Source: Polyangia bacterium (GTDB taxonomy: Bacteria > Myxococcota_A > Polyangia > Polyangiales > Sandaracinaceae). From it: a stretch of 51,142 nucleotides of DNA. The translations under genes and the position numbers were made by a program. How positions within the stretch are numbered: position 1 is the first letter of the stretch; every line of letters starts with the position of its first letter. The notes under the pieces are model-generated. The model had not been told where the DNA came from. It searched no databases and saw only the letters and a list, made by a program, of their open reading frames with translations. The stretch lies in assembly GCA_030426845.1 (NCBI GenBank), contig JAUHXR010000021.1, positions 1 to 51,142 on the forward strand, read 5' to 3'. Positions 39,830-47,787 of this stretch are shown here, in pieces.

Positions 39830-42148
39830 GTGGAGCTCGTCAAAGACACGGAGATGGAGGCGGCGTGGCAGGTGTGGCAAGCGCGCCCGCCGCAGCCCTC
39901 GCTCACCGTCGTGGTGAAGGCGACCTACGCCCTCGTCGAGGAGGGCGTCTGCGCGCTCGCGGAGACGCAGGCCCTGCCGACCGGTGACGAGCACGTCGAC
40001 GACGACGCCGAGCGCGGCCTCCGCTACCCGTCGGACCTCGAGTGGCTCAAGCCGCAGGGCGAGTGCTTCGTGATCGGCTCGGTCCACGCGTACGGCGAGG
40101 CGACCCAGACCAAGGCCGCGGTCGAGATCGGCCCGGTCAAGAAGCAGCTCGCGGTGCTCGGGGACCGCGCGTGGCGCCGCGGCAGCCCGACCGCGCCCGC
40201 GTCCTTCGAGCGCATGCCGCTGATCTGGGAGCGCGCCTTCGGGGGGCCCGGCTCGGCCGGCAACCCGGTGGGTCGCGGCCTCGCCCCCGCGCGGGGCGAG
40301 GAGCTCGTGCGGCTGCCGAACCTCGAGGACCCGGCGCGGCTCGTGATGTCCACCGACGCGCGCCCGGCTCCGGTCGGCCTCGGCCCGATCGCGCGGTCCT
40401 GGCCGGCGCGGATGCGGCACGCGGGCACCTACGACGAGGCGTGGCGCACGACGCGCTACCCGTGGTTCCCCGCGGACCTCGACTGGCGCTATTTCCTCGC
40501 CGCGCCTCCCGATCAGCGCGTCGACGGCTTCTGGCGCGGCGACGAGACGATCGCGCTCGCCAACCTGCACCCCTCGTACGCGCGCGTGCGCTGCGCGCTG
40601 CCCGGGCACACCGCGCTCGCCTTCCTGGTGGAGGACGGCGCGCTGCGCGACGTCGGGCTGAGGCTCGACACGATCACGATCGACGCGGACGAAGGCCTCG
40701 CCTACTGCGTGTGGCGCGGCGTGGTGGAGGTGTCGCGCGAGGACCTCTCGGACGTGACCCACCTCTACGTCACCCACGCGGCGGCGGGCGAGCGGGTGGA
40801 CGCGCGCGCGCGCTACGACGCGAACCGCGCGGCGGCGGCGGCGGCCGAGGCGGAGCTCGAGGCGGAGGTGCCGTGGGGGCCGGGCGCGCCGGAGGCCGCG
40901 GCGGAGGTCAGCGCGGACGCGGTGCCCGCGGACGAGGCGCCCGCGGACGAGGCGCCCGAGCCCGCCCCGTCGGCCGACGAGCCGGGCGCGGCCTGGGCCC
41001 ACCTCGATCAGGCGATGACCCTGCGCGGCGACGAGCGCGACCTGTCGCGCGCCCTCCAGGAGGCGATGGCCGCCCGGCAGGCGGCGGGCCTCAAGAGCGT
41101 CTTCGACGACGCGCTGGGCCTGGACCGCCCGCTCTCGGCCGACCGCGAGCTGACCCCGGAGGAGCTGCTCGAGCTCGAGATGATGGCGTCGCTCGGCGGC
41201 CTGCTCGAGGACGCGAGCGACCCGCGGCGCGACGAGGTGCGACGCGCGGTGGCCGCGGGCGAGAGCCTGCGCGGGCGAGATCTCAGCGGGGTCGATCTCT
41301 CCGGTGTCGGCCTCGTCGGCGCGGACCTCCGCGGGGCGATCCTGACGCGCGCCAACCTCAGCGGCGCCCACCTCGAGCGCTGCCAGCTCGACGGCGCGAC
41401 CCTGGTCGAGGCGGAGCTCTCCCTCGCGTCGTTCGACGGGTGCAGCCTGCGCGAGGCCGACCTCACGGGCGCTCGCGCGCACCGCGTGCGGTGGCACGAC
41501 ACCGCGCTGGTCCTCGCCGCGGTGGGCGGCTGCTACCTCCGCGAGGCGCGCTTCATGAGCGTCGACCTCACGCGCGCGGAGCTCGGCGGCTCGGACCTGA
41601 GCGAGGCCGACTTGCGCGACTGCCGGCTCGTCGAGGCCGACCTCAGCGGCTGCCTGCTCGAGCGCGCGGTGTTCACCCGCTGCGAGCTCCTCGAGGCGTG
41701 GCTCGAGGGCGGCGTGCGCGCGCGCGAGGCGGTGTTCGACGGCTGCGACGCGACGCTGCTGCGCGCCTCGGAGGGGGCCGACCTCGAGGGCGCGAGCTTC
41801 AAGAAGGCGGTGCTCGATGGCGCAAGGTTCGGAGACGCGCGCCTCCGCGGGGCGAGCTTTCAGCTCGCGCGCCTCAGCCGGGCCGACTTCTCGGGCGCGT
41901 TCCTCCACGACGCCTCGCTGATGGGCTGCGACCTCCGCATGGCGCGGTTCGACGGCGCATCGGCGGTGGGCGCGACGTTCGTGCGCTCCAACCTCATGCA
42001 GGCGCGCTTCGCCGACACCAACCTCTCGGGCGCGGATCTGCGCGGGGCGAACCTCTACCAGGCCGAGCTCCTCGGCGCGCGGCTCGACGGCGCGCGGGTC
42101 GACCTCGCGAACCTCGACGGCACGCGCTACCACGGGGCGCCGACGTGA
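39830..42148 (+). CDS. DUF2169 protein fused to pentapeptide repeats (VgrG-island accessory)
   Basis: 772 residues from GTG 39830. Residues 1-~325 are a DUF2169 domain: TVVVKATYAL, LKPQGECFVIGSVHAYG, MPLIWERAFGGPGSAGNPVGRGL. DUF2169 proteins accompany VgrG, PAAR and effectors and are thought to act as adaptors or chaperones loading them. An Ala/Glu/Asp linker (~330-390) and helical part follow. From ~475 to the end a right-handed pentapeptide-repeat helix runs (ADLRGA, ANLSGA, AxLxxx). It overlaps the next gene by 4 bp. Together with DUF3540, DUF4150 and VgrG in this window it marks a type VI-type delivery cluster. Confidence 0.87.
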   Translation: MELVKDTEMEAAWQVWQARPPQPSLTVVVKATYALVEEGVCALAETQALPTGDEHVDDDAERGLRYPSDLEWLKPQGECFVIGSVHAYGEATQTKAAVEIGPVKKQLAVLGDRAWRRGSPTAPASFERMPLIWERAFGGPGSAGNPVGRGLAPARGEELVRLPNLEDPARLVMSTDARPAPVGLGPIARSWPARMRHAGTYDEAWRTTRYPWFPADLDWRYFLAAPPDQRVDGFWRGDETIALANLHPSYARVRCALPGHTALAFLVEDGALRDVGLRLDTITIDADEGLAYCVWRGVVEVSREDLSDVTHLYVTHAAAGERVDARARYDANRAAAAAAEAELEAEVPWGPGAPEAAAEVSADAVPADEAPADEAPEPAPSADEPGAAWAHLDQAMTLRGDERDLSRALQEAMAARQAAGLKSVFDDALGLDRPLSADRELTPEELLELEMMASLGGLLEDASDPRRDEVRRAVAAGESLRGRDLSGVDLSGVGLVGADLRGAILTRANLSGAHLERCQLDGATLVEAELSLASFDGCSLREADLTGARAHRVRWHDTALVLAAVGGCYLREARFMSVDLTRAELGGSDLSEADLRDCRLVEADLSGCLLERAVFTRCELLEAWLEGGVRAREAVFDGCDATLLRASEGADLEGASFKKAVLDGARFGDARLRGASFQLARLSRADFSGAFLHDASLMGCDLRMARFDGASAVGATFVRSNLMQARFADTNLSGADLRGANLYQAELLGARLDGARVDLANLDGTRYHGAPT

Positions 42149-44070
42149 GCCGGCTCGAGACGCCCGAGCAGCTCGAGGCCGCGCTCTCGAAGCGCCGGAC
42201 GCTCCGCGGGGCGACGGTGGCCGGCCTGCACCTGCGCGGGCTGGACCTGACCGAGGTCACGTTCCACGACGTCGTCTTCGAGGACGTTCGGGTCGAGGGC
42301 TGCGACCTCTCGGGTGCGCGCTTCGTGGCGACCCGCTTCGTGCGGAGCGCGCTGCGCGCGTGCCGGCTGACCGGCGCGGAGCTCGACGCGTCCTGCGCGC
42401 TCGGCGGTGAGGGGGACCTGCTCGACCTGAGCGGCTCGAGCTTCCGCGGCGCGATCCTGCGCGGGCTCGACCTGCGTAGGACCCGGCTGTCGGGGGCGCG
42501 GCTCCAAGAGACCGACCTCGCGGGCGCGCGCCTCGACGGCGTCGACCTGACCGCGGCCGCGCTCACCGGCGCGCGCCTCGTCGGGGCCCACTTCGCCGGG
42601 GCGCAGCTCGCGGGGGCGGACCTCACCGGCGCGCGCCTCGACGAGGCCGATCTCACCGGAGCCACCCTCGGCGGGGCGATCCTGGAGCGGGCCACCGCGC
42701 GCGGCGCGCAGCTCGCCGGGGCGGACCTCGAGGGCGCGTCGTGCGGCGAGCTCGCGCTCGACGGCTGCGACCTGAGCGCGCTGGCTCGCCCCCCGCGCGA
42801 TCTGAACGGCGCGAGCCTCGTGGACGCCCGCCTCGACGGGCTCGACCTGCGGGGGGCCCGGCTCGACGGCGCGCGGCTCGAGCGCGCGAGCCTCCTCGGC
42901 GCGCGCCTCGGTGAGGCGAGCCTCCGCGAGGCGGAGCTGCTGGACGCGCGGCTCGAGGGCGCGACCCTGTCGCGGGCGATCCTGATCGGCGCGTCGCTGG
43001 ATCGCGTGGCCGCGGCTGGCGTCGACCTCTCGGGCGCGGACCTCTCCGCGGCCTCGCTGGTGGAGGCGAGGCTCGAGGGCGCGGACCTGCGCGGGGCGCG
43101 GCTGGACGGCGCGCAGCTCCAGCGCGCGTGGCTGGACGGGGCGCGGCTGGACGACGCGTCGATGGCCGCGGCCGCGCTCGAGGACGCGCGGCTCCGCGGG
43201 GTGTCGCTCGCGGGCGTCGATCTGTCGGGCTGCGACCTGAAGGGTGGCGACCTCGCCGAGGCGGAGATGACCGGGTGCGCGCTCGTCGGCGCCGATCTCA
43301 CGGGGGCTCGCCTGGAGCGCGCCCGCCTCGCACGCGCGAACCTCGAGGGCGCGGCGCTCGAGCGGGCGATCGTCGACGAGGCCGACCTCGAGGGCGCGCG
43401 GATGGTCGACGCCTCCGCGATGCACGCGACCTTCGCCCGCGCGCGCCTCGTCGGGGCCGACCTCACGGGCGCGGACCTCCGCAGCGTGGACCTGAGCGAG
43501 GCCGATGTGGCCGGGGTGTCGCTCCGCCGCGCGTCGCTCATCGGCGCCTCCCTCGCCGGCGCGCCGCTCGCGCGCTGCGATCTGAGAGAGGTCGACCTCA
43601 CCGACGCGACGCTGAGCGGGGCGCGGCTCGGGCAGGCCGATCTCACCGGCGCGACGCTACGCGGCGCGCGCTTCGGGCGAGCCGAGCTGACCCGCGCGAC
43701 CCTGCGCAACGCGGACCTCACCGGGGCGCGGCTCACCGGCGCCGACGCGCGCGCGGCCGACCTCCGAGGCGCGCACCTCTTCGACGCGGACCTGAGCGAG
43801 GTCCGGCTCGAGGGGGCGGAGCTGAGCCGGGCGATCCTGACCGGGGTCGACGCGCGGCGCGCGCACCTCGTCGGGGCGAGCCTGCGCTACGCGGTGCTCG
43901 ATCACGCCAAGCTCGGCCAGGCCGACCTGACGGGCGCCGACCTCGAGGGCGCGTCCCTGCACCGCGCCGCGCTCGAGGACGCGACGCTCACCGACGCGAA
44001 CCTGACGAACGTCACCGAGACCGATCCGGCGAGGGCGCGCGCCGAAGACTTCGCGCTCCCGGGAGGCTGA
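42145..44070 (+). CDS. Pentapeptide-repeat protein, 641 residues
   Basis: From GTG 42145, overlapping the previous stop. After a short N-terminal stretch (1-~20, RLETPEQLEAALSKR) nearly the whole chain is pentapeptide repeats of the type A-(D/N/x)-L-x-(G/x), roughly 120 units, forming one long right-handed quadrilateral beta-helix. There is one break near residue 215 (LARPPRDLNGASL). Such helices imitate DNA in Qnr proteins; in VgrG islands they may serve as scaffold, effector or adaptor. It has no enzymatic domain and no signal peptide. The DNA shows a matching 15-bp periodicity. Confidence 0.85.
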   Translation: MSRLETPEQLEAALSKRRTLRGATVAGLHLRGLDLTEVTFHDVVFEDVRVEGCDLSGARFVATRFVRSALRACRLTGAELDASCALGGEGDLLDLSGSSFRGAILRGLDLRRTRLSGARLQETDLAGARLDGVDLTAAALTGARLVGAHFAGAQLAGADLTGARLDEADLTGATLGGAILERATARGAQLAGADLEGASCGELALDGCDLSALARPPRDLNGASLVDARLDGLDLRGARLDGARLERASLLGARLGEASLREAELLDARLEGATLSRAILIGASLDRVAAAGVDLSGADLSAASLVEARLEGADLRGARLDGAQLQRAWLDGARLDDASMAAAALEDARLRGVSLAGVDLSGCDLKGGDLAEAEMTGCALVGADLTGARLERARLARANLEGAALERAIVDEADLEGARMVDASAMHATFARARLVGADLTGADLRSVDLSEADVAGVSLRRASLIGASLAGAPLARCDLREVDLTDATLSGARLGQADLTGATLRGARFGRAELTRATLRNADLTGARLTGADARAADLRGAHLFDADLSEVRLEGAELSRAILTGVDARRAHLVGASLRYAVLDHAKLGQADLTGADLEGASLHRAALEDATLTDANLTNVTETDPARARAEDFALPGG

Positions 44071-44072
44071 CG

Positions 44073-44822
44073 ATGAGCTCGACTACGAACCCGCTCCCCG
44101 ATCCCGTCGCCGCCGGCGCGCTCGTCACCGCGAAGATCGTCTCGGTGCAGGGCGGCCGCGTCGGCCTGCGGAGCGACGCCTTCGGGGCCGCCTCCGCGCG
44201 GGTCGCCGCGCCGGGCTATCGGCCGCGCGTCGGCGATGCGGTGCTCGTCGGATCGACGGCCGACGGCGCGCGGTTCGTGGTCGGCGTCCTGCGGGCGCTG
44301 CGCGAGGTGCCCGACGCGCTGGTCGCCGAGGACGGGTCGCGCGCGACGATCGAGTCGGACGAGGAGGGCCCGGCGCTTCGCGTACGCGACGCGGCGGGCC
44401 GGCTCGTCTTCGAGCACCGGCCGGGGCGCAGCGTGGTCCACGCGCCCGAGGGCGACCTCGAGCTCGCGGCCGAGGGCCGGATCACGCTCACCGCGGGCGA
44501 GAGCGTGCGGGTGGAGTCCCCCGAGCTGACCGCGACGGCGAAGCGCGCGCGGGTCGACGTCGAGGACGCGAGCCTCGTGGTCGGCACCCTCCGCACCGTG
44601 GCCCAGCGCGTCCGCGAGCGCGCGGTCACCATCGAGCGCCAGGCCGAGCGCGTGCTCCTCCGGGCGCGCGAGGTCTACCGCGAGGTCGACGAGCTCGATC
44701 AGACCCGCGCGGGTCGGCTCCGCCTGGTCGCCGAGCGCGCGTTCAGCCTGCTCAGCGAGGAGGCGACCCTCAAGGCGCGCGACGCGGTGAAGATCAAGGG
44801 CGAGAAGATCTACCTCGGGTGA
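44073..44822 (+). CDS. DUF3540 protein (gp5-like OB fold plus beta-helix)
   Basis: 249 residues from ATG 44073. Residues ~15-75 form an OB-like barrel (ALVTAKIVSVQGGRVGL, then VGDAVLVGSTADGARFVVGVL). Residues ~90-175 are short repeats (RVRDAAGRLVFEHRPGRSVV, then GDLELAAEGRITLTAGESVRVES) like the needle of VgrG/gp5. A helical segment (~180-235) follows and ends KIKGEKIYLG. The family is found with DUF2169 and pentapeptide genes in VgrG islands. It may form part of the spike tip or a loading platform. It starts 2 bp after the pentapeptide gene's stop, so the three are cotranscribed. Confidence 0.82.
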   Translation: MSSTTNPLPDPVAAGALVTAKIVSVQGGRVGLRSDAFGAASARVAAPGYRPRVGDAVLVGSTADGARFVVGVLRALREVPDALVAEDGSRATIESDEEGPALRVRDAAGRLVFEHRPGRSVVHAPEGDLELAAEGRITLTAGESVRVESPELTATAKRARVDVEDASLVVGTLRTVAQRVRERAVTIERQAERVLLRAREVYREVDELDQTRAGRLRLVAERAFSLLSEEATLKARDAVKIKGEKIYLG

Positions 44823-45025
44823 TCCGAGTCAGTCGCCGGCGTCCGGGGTCGCGCGGAGGACGCCGCCGATCCGCGGCGGGCACGCCGGGTTGATCGTAGG
44901 GCCCGACGGCGAGCAGGTGGAGCCGCGGATCGCGGCCGCGCCGATCGCTCGCGTCGGCCCATGGATACTCCGCGGGCTGCGCCTACGCCGGTCGGGCTCG
45001 CGGCTCGGCGCGGCGGGCGGTGGCT
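44823..45025. other. Gap between convergent halves of the VgrG island
   Basis: About 200 bp between the stops of the DUF3540 and DUF4150 genes. I see no start-bearing gene and no strong hairpin with a T-run. An open minus frame here lacks a plausible start and may be a remnant. Confidence 0.5.
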
Positions 45026-45442
45026 TCAGCCGTTGACGAGGACCGTGGTCTGCGACGGCGCGATCACGGAGCCGGCCGGGGCGTTGGCGCTCGCGCCGTT
45101 GTGCGCACTCGGCTTGAGCATGTTGAGGACGTCGTTGCCCTCGACCTTCACCTTGCTGACGCCCGTCTTGAAGGTCGCCTTGTCCATGTTGGTCCCCGAC
45201 GACACGCCGCCGGCGACCCCGGCCTCGTCGCCCATCGTCCGGGTGACCTCGCTCGCCTTGGTGAGGACCGGCTGGTTGAGGATCTTGACTTTCTTGCTGC
45301 AGGTCGCGCCGTTCGCCTGGTTGAGCATCGCGATGTTCGGGAAGGGCGTCGGCACCGGCGGGGCCGGCGGCGCGGGCACCTTGCAGACGTCGGGCATCGC
45401 GAAGGCCTGGCCGCCCGCGCGCGTGCACGCGGGGAAGCTCAC
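45026..45442 (-). CDS. DUF4150 PAAR-like protein
   Basis: 138 residues from ATG 45442. The DUF4150 core is plain: VCKVPAPPAPPVPTPFPNIAM (~19-40), VKILNQPVLTKASEVTRTMGDEAG (~52-76), GVSSGTNMDKATFKTGVSKVKVEG (~78-103). These proteins have the PAAR fold that caps the VgrG spike and can carry effectors. Cys9, Cys20 and Cys48 may take part in metal binding at the tip, as in PAAR. It is the last gene of the minus-strand VgrG unit and overlaps the one before it by 4 bp. No C-terminal toxin domain is fused. Confidence 0.85.
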   Translation of the reverse strand: MSFPACTRAGGQAFAMPDVCKVPAPPAPPVPTPFPNIAMLNQANGATCSKKVKILNQPVLTKASEVTRTMGDEAGVAGGVSSGTNMDKATFKTGVSKVKVEGNDVLNMLKPSAHNGASANAPAGSVIAPSQTTVLVNG

Positions 45443-45900
45443 GCGTCCTCCTTGGGCGCCTTGATGCCGTAGAGCTGGAGGTCTCCCGCGTCGAGCAGCT
45501 TGAACTTGGGCTGCCGCATCTGGGGCGGCACGTGCGCCTCGACGAACTTGTTCCAGTTGGAGGCCATCACCATCAGCGCCTGGAAGTAGGTGTCGGGGTG
45601 CATCCGCAGCGAGCCGACGACGCGCGCGCGCTCGTGGCCCGTCTGGCCGTCGGCCGCGTTGCGCCCGGGGAACATCGCCATGTCGGTGAAGAGCACCGCG
45701 AACTCCTGCGGCGTGTGGAGCACCTGCACCCCGTTGGCCGCCGCCGGCGGGCCCTCGGTCGTCCAGTCGATGGGGAGCGGATCGGGCAGGCGCTGGCCCT
45801 CGGGGGAGGGGCCGCCGGCCGGTAGCGGCTCGCCCGCCTCCTGAGCCGCGGCCGCGGCCTGGATCGCCTCCATCATCTGCTCTCGGCTCGGGTGGCTCAT
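45439..45900 (-). CDS. Small protein, possibly DUF3467-like
   Basis: 153 residues from ATG 45900. An N-terminal Ala/Glu helix and Pro-rich linker (1-~45) precede a compact domain (~55-150): VQVLHTPQEFAVLFTDMAMF, then RARVVGSLRMHPDTYFQALMVMASNW. The spacing of these two blocks recalls DUF3467, small bacterial proteins of unknown function; the match is weak. It lies 1 bp after the 623-residue spike-like gene and overlaps the PAAR-like gene, so it could be an adaptor or immunity protein. Confidence 0.65.
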   Translation of the reverse strand: MSHPSREQMMEAIQAAAAAQEAGEPLPAGGPSPEGQRLPDPLPIDWTTEGPPAAANGVQVLHTPQEFAVLFTDMAMFPGRNAADGQTGHERARVVGSLRMHPDTYFQALMVMASNWNKFVEAHVPPQMRQPKFKLLDAGDLQLYGIKAPKEDA

Positions 45901-45901
45901 C

Positions 45902-47773
45902 TCATCCCCACTTGATCAACGTCCCCTTGGCGGTGACGCCGCTCGGCGTCAGCTGGACCTGGTTGGCCGACGACCCAGCCCGCATCTCGATCGCGTTGCT
46001 GGCGACCTTCACCCACATCTTCGCCGCCTTGTTGTAGACGGAGGCGACGTCGTTGTTGAGCGTGATGCCGTGGCCGGTGGGCGACTGCTTCATCCTGATC
46101 ACGTTGTCTTGGATCGTCGCTTCGGCGCCGCCGTCCTTGAACGCGAGCTTGATCTCGGCGTCGGTCAGCTTCGCGTGGGGCTTGGTGCGGTCGAGCAGCC
46201 CCGCCGCGTCGCCCACGCCGATCTGGATGCCGGTGTCCTGGACGCGGACCACGTAGACCGTGCCGCTGCCGACCTGGAAGCTGAAGAGCGTCGGCGCCTT
46301 GCCCTTGACGGAGGCCGTGTCGAACACCAGCTCGGTCGAGCGGGCGCCTACCCCGCCGACGTCGGTGGGGTTGACCTTGAGGTTGAGCGTGCTCCCCGCG
46401 GTGATGTTGACGTCGTCGCCGCCGCTGACCGAGGCGTCCTTGAAGCCGTTGACGTTGACGTGGCGGCCGGTGAGGTTCGCGGTGCGCAGGCCCAGCAGCT
46501 CCGCGTCCATCCCGAGCAGCACGGGGAAGATCGAGCCGAGCACGAGGCCGGCAGGGGCATAGAAGCCGCCGAAGCCGGCCGTGCCGATGAGCACGCCCGC
46601 GTGGCCGTAGATCGTGACGCCGGGCACCGAGAAGCTCGCGCCGGCCGCGTTGGCGACCGAGAAGCCGCCGAGCGTGGTCGCGGTGAGCGCCGCGCCGCCG
46701 CTGACCACCGCCATGCCGACGTCGGTCTTGTTGATGGACGAGAAGTCGCGCCACGTCGTGTAGCCGACCCGGAACAGGCTCGCGAGCGCGACGAGCCCGT
46801 CGAGCGCGGCGAAGATCCCCGCCGCGACGTTCGAGCCCTGGGTCATGTCGCCGGGGGAGGGGAGCCCGTCGGAGGTAGTGGTCGGCTCGACGTCGACCGC
46901 GGTCGTGATCGTGACGCCGCCGTCGCCGACCAGGTAGGCCGAGCCGCCGGCGGCGAAGACGGTGTTGTTCTTCGAGACCGTGTAGACGCCGCCGTTGGTG
47001 CCCGAGCTGGCCTGGATCATCACGTCGCCGCCCGTCGAGTGGACGCCGATGTTCCCGCTCGCCTCGAGCAGCCCCTTGGCGGTCGTCGTCAGCCCGAAGC
47101 CGTCGAGGTCGCTGAAGGGCGTCACCGCGGCGCCCAGGTGCATCTTGGTGGCGTAGGAGGGGACGTGGACCTTGTAGGTCGTCTTCGTGTCGCTCCCGCT
47201 CCCGGTCGTCTCGAGCGAGTCGACCCCGAGCGAGCCCGCGGTGGAGGTGTCGTCGGCGGCGAGCCCGGTGCCGGACAGGTCGCAGACGTCGCGGAGCGTG
47301 CCGTTGTCGATCGTCAAGCCGCCCTGTCGCGTCTCGGTCGCGGTCGGCGTGAAGGTGATCGTGATGACCTGCGGCCCCGTGCCGGCGGCCACCGTCGTCG
47401 GGCTCGCGGTGAAGTCGCCGGTCACCGTCACGGTCGCGTCGGCGTCCGTCCGGTTGGTCACCGACAGCGTCTTGGTTGCGCTCGCCCCCACCAGCGCGGC
47501 GCCGACGTAGAGGCTCGAGGCGACCGTGAGCTGGTGCTCGACCTCCGCCTCGAGGCTGAAGGTGTTCTCGCCGGCGGTGAGGGTCGCGGTCTTCGCGCCG
47601 GCCGGGACCTGGCCGGCGGTGAAGGTCACCTCGATCCGGCGGCCGCTCACGTCGGTCACGACGAAGCCCGAGTCGCCGCTGATCGCGGGGGTGGCCGAGC
47701 CCAGCAAGGGCGCGGTGACACTCTTGGTGCTGGAGCCGCCGGGCTTGAGCTTGCCGAAGTCGAGGTCCGCCAT
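45902..47773 (-). CDS. Ig-domain and spike-like protein downstream of VgrG
   Basis: 623 residues from ATG 47773, 14 bp after vgrG. Residues ~10-80 and ~85-165 are Ig-like, of choice-of-anchor/ASH kind (SVTNRTDADATVTVTGDF, then QVITITFTPTATETRQGGLTI). The middle (~210-480) has VgrG-needle-like short beta repeats (GGDVMIQASSGTNGGVYTV, then GVTIYGHAGVLIGTAG, then NLTGRHVNVNG) interrupted by hydrophobic stretches (~300-325, ~395-430). The last ~110 residues again look like a beta needle (IRMKQSPTGHGITLNNDV, then VQLTPSGVTAKGTLIKW). The upstream VgrG stops where a needle would begin, so this protein may supply the spike extension or be cargo. No known toxin motif. Confidence 0.75.
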   Translation of the reverse strand: MADLDFGKLKPGGSSTKSVTAPLLGSATPAISGDSGFVVTDVSGRRIEVTFTAGQVPAGAKTATLTAGENTFSLEAEVEHQLTVASSLYVGAALVGASATKTLSVTNRTDADATVTVTGDFTASPTTVAAGTGPQVITITFTPTATETRQGGLTIDNGTLRDVCDLSGTGLAADDTSTAGSLGVDSLETTGSGSDTKTTYKVHVPSYATKMHLGAAVTPFSDLDGFGLTTTAKGLLEASGNIGVHSTGGDVMIQASSGTNGGVYTVSKNNTVFAAGGSAYLVGDGGVTITTAVDVEPTTTSDGLPSPGDMTQGSNVAAGIFAALDGLVALASLFRVGYTTWRDFSSINKTDVGMAVVSGGAALTATTLGGFSVANAAGASFSVPGVTIYGHAGVLIGTAGFGGFYAPAGLVLGSIFPVLLGMDAELLGLRTANLTGRHVNVNGFKDASVSGGDDVNITAGSTLNLKVNPTDVGGVGARSTELVFDTASVKGKAPTLFSFQVGSGTVYVVRVQDTGIQIGVGDAAGLLDRTKPHAKLTDAEIKLAFKDGGAEATIQDNVIRMKQSPTGHGITLNNDVASVYNKAAKMWVKVASNAIEMRAGSSANQVQLTPSGVTAKGTLIKWG

Positions 47774-47787
47774 GATTCGTCTCCTGC

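Noticed and set aside
40042-44070. 1,342-codon plus-strand open frame
   Set aside because: Only its final part (from 42145) is real; the first part is out of frame with the DUF2169-pentapeptide gene and is Arg/Gly-rich nonsense.
42145-44070. DNA-level tandem repeat array
   Set aside because: The 15-bp periodicity is the codon image of pentapeptide repeats with strongly diverged units; it is a protein feature, not a minisatellite.
44829-45025. Small minus-strand gene between DUF4150 and DUF3540 genes
   Set aside because: The frame is open but has no plausible start or ribosome binding site, and its composition is not distinct from shadow frames.
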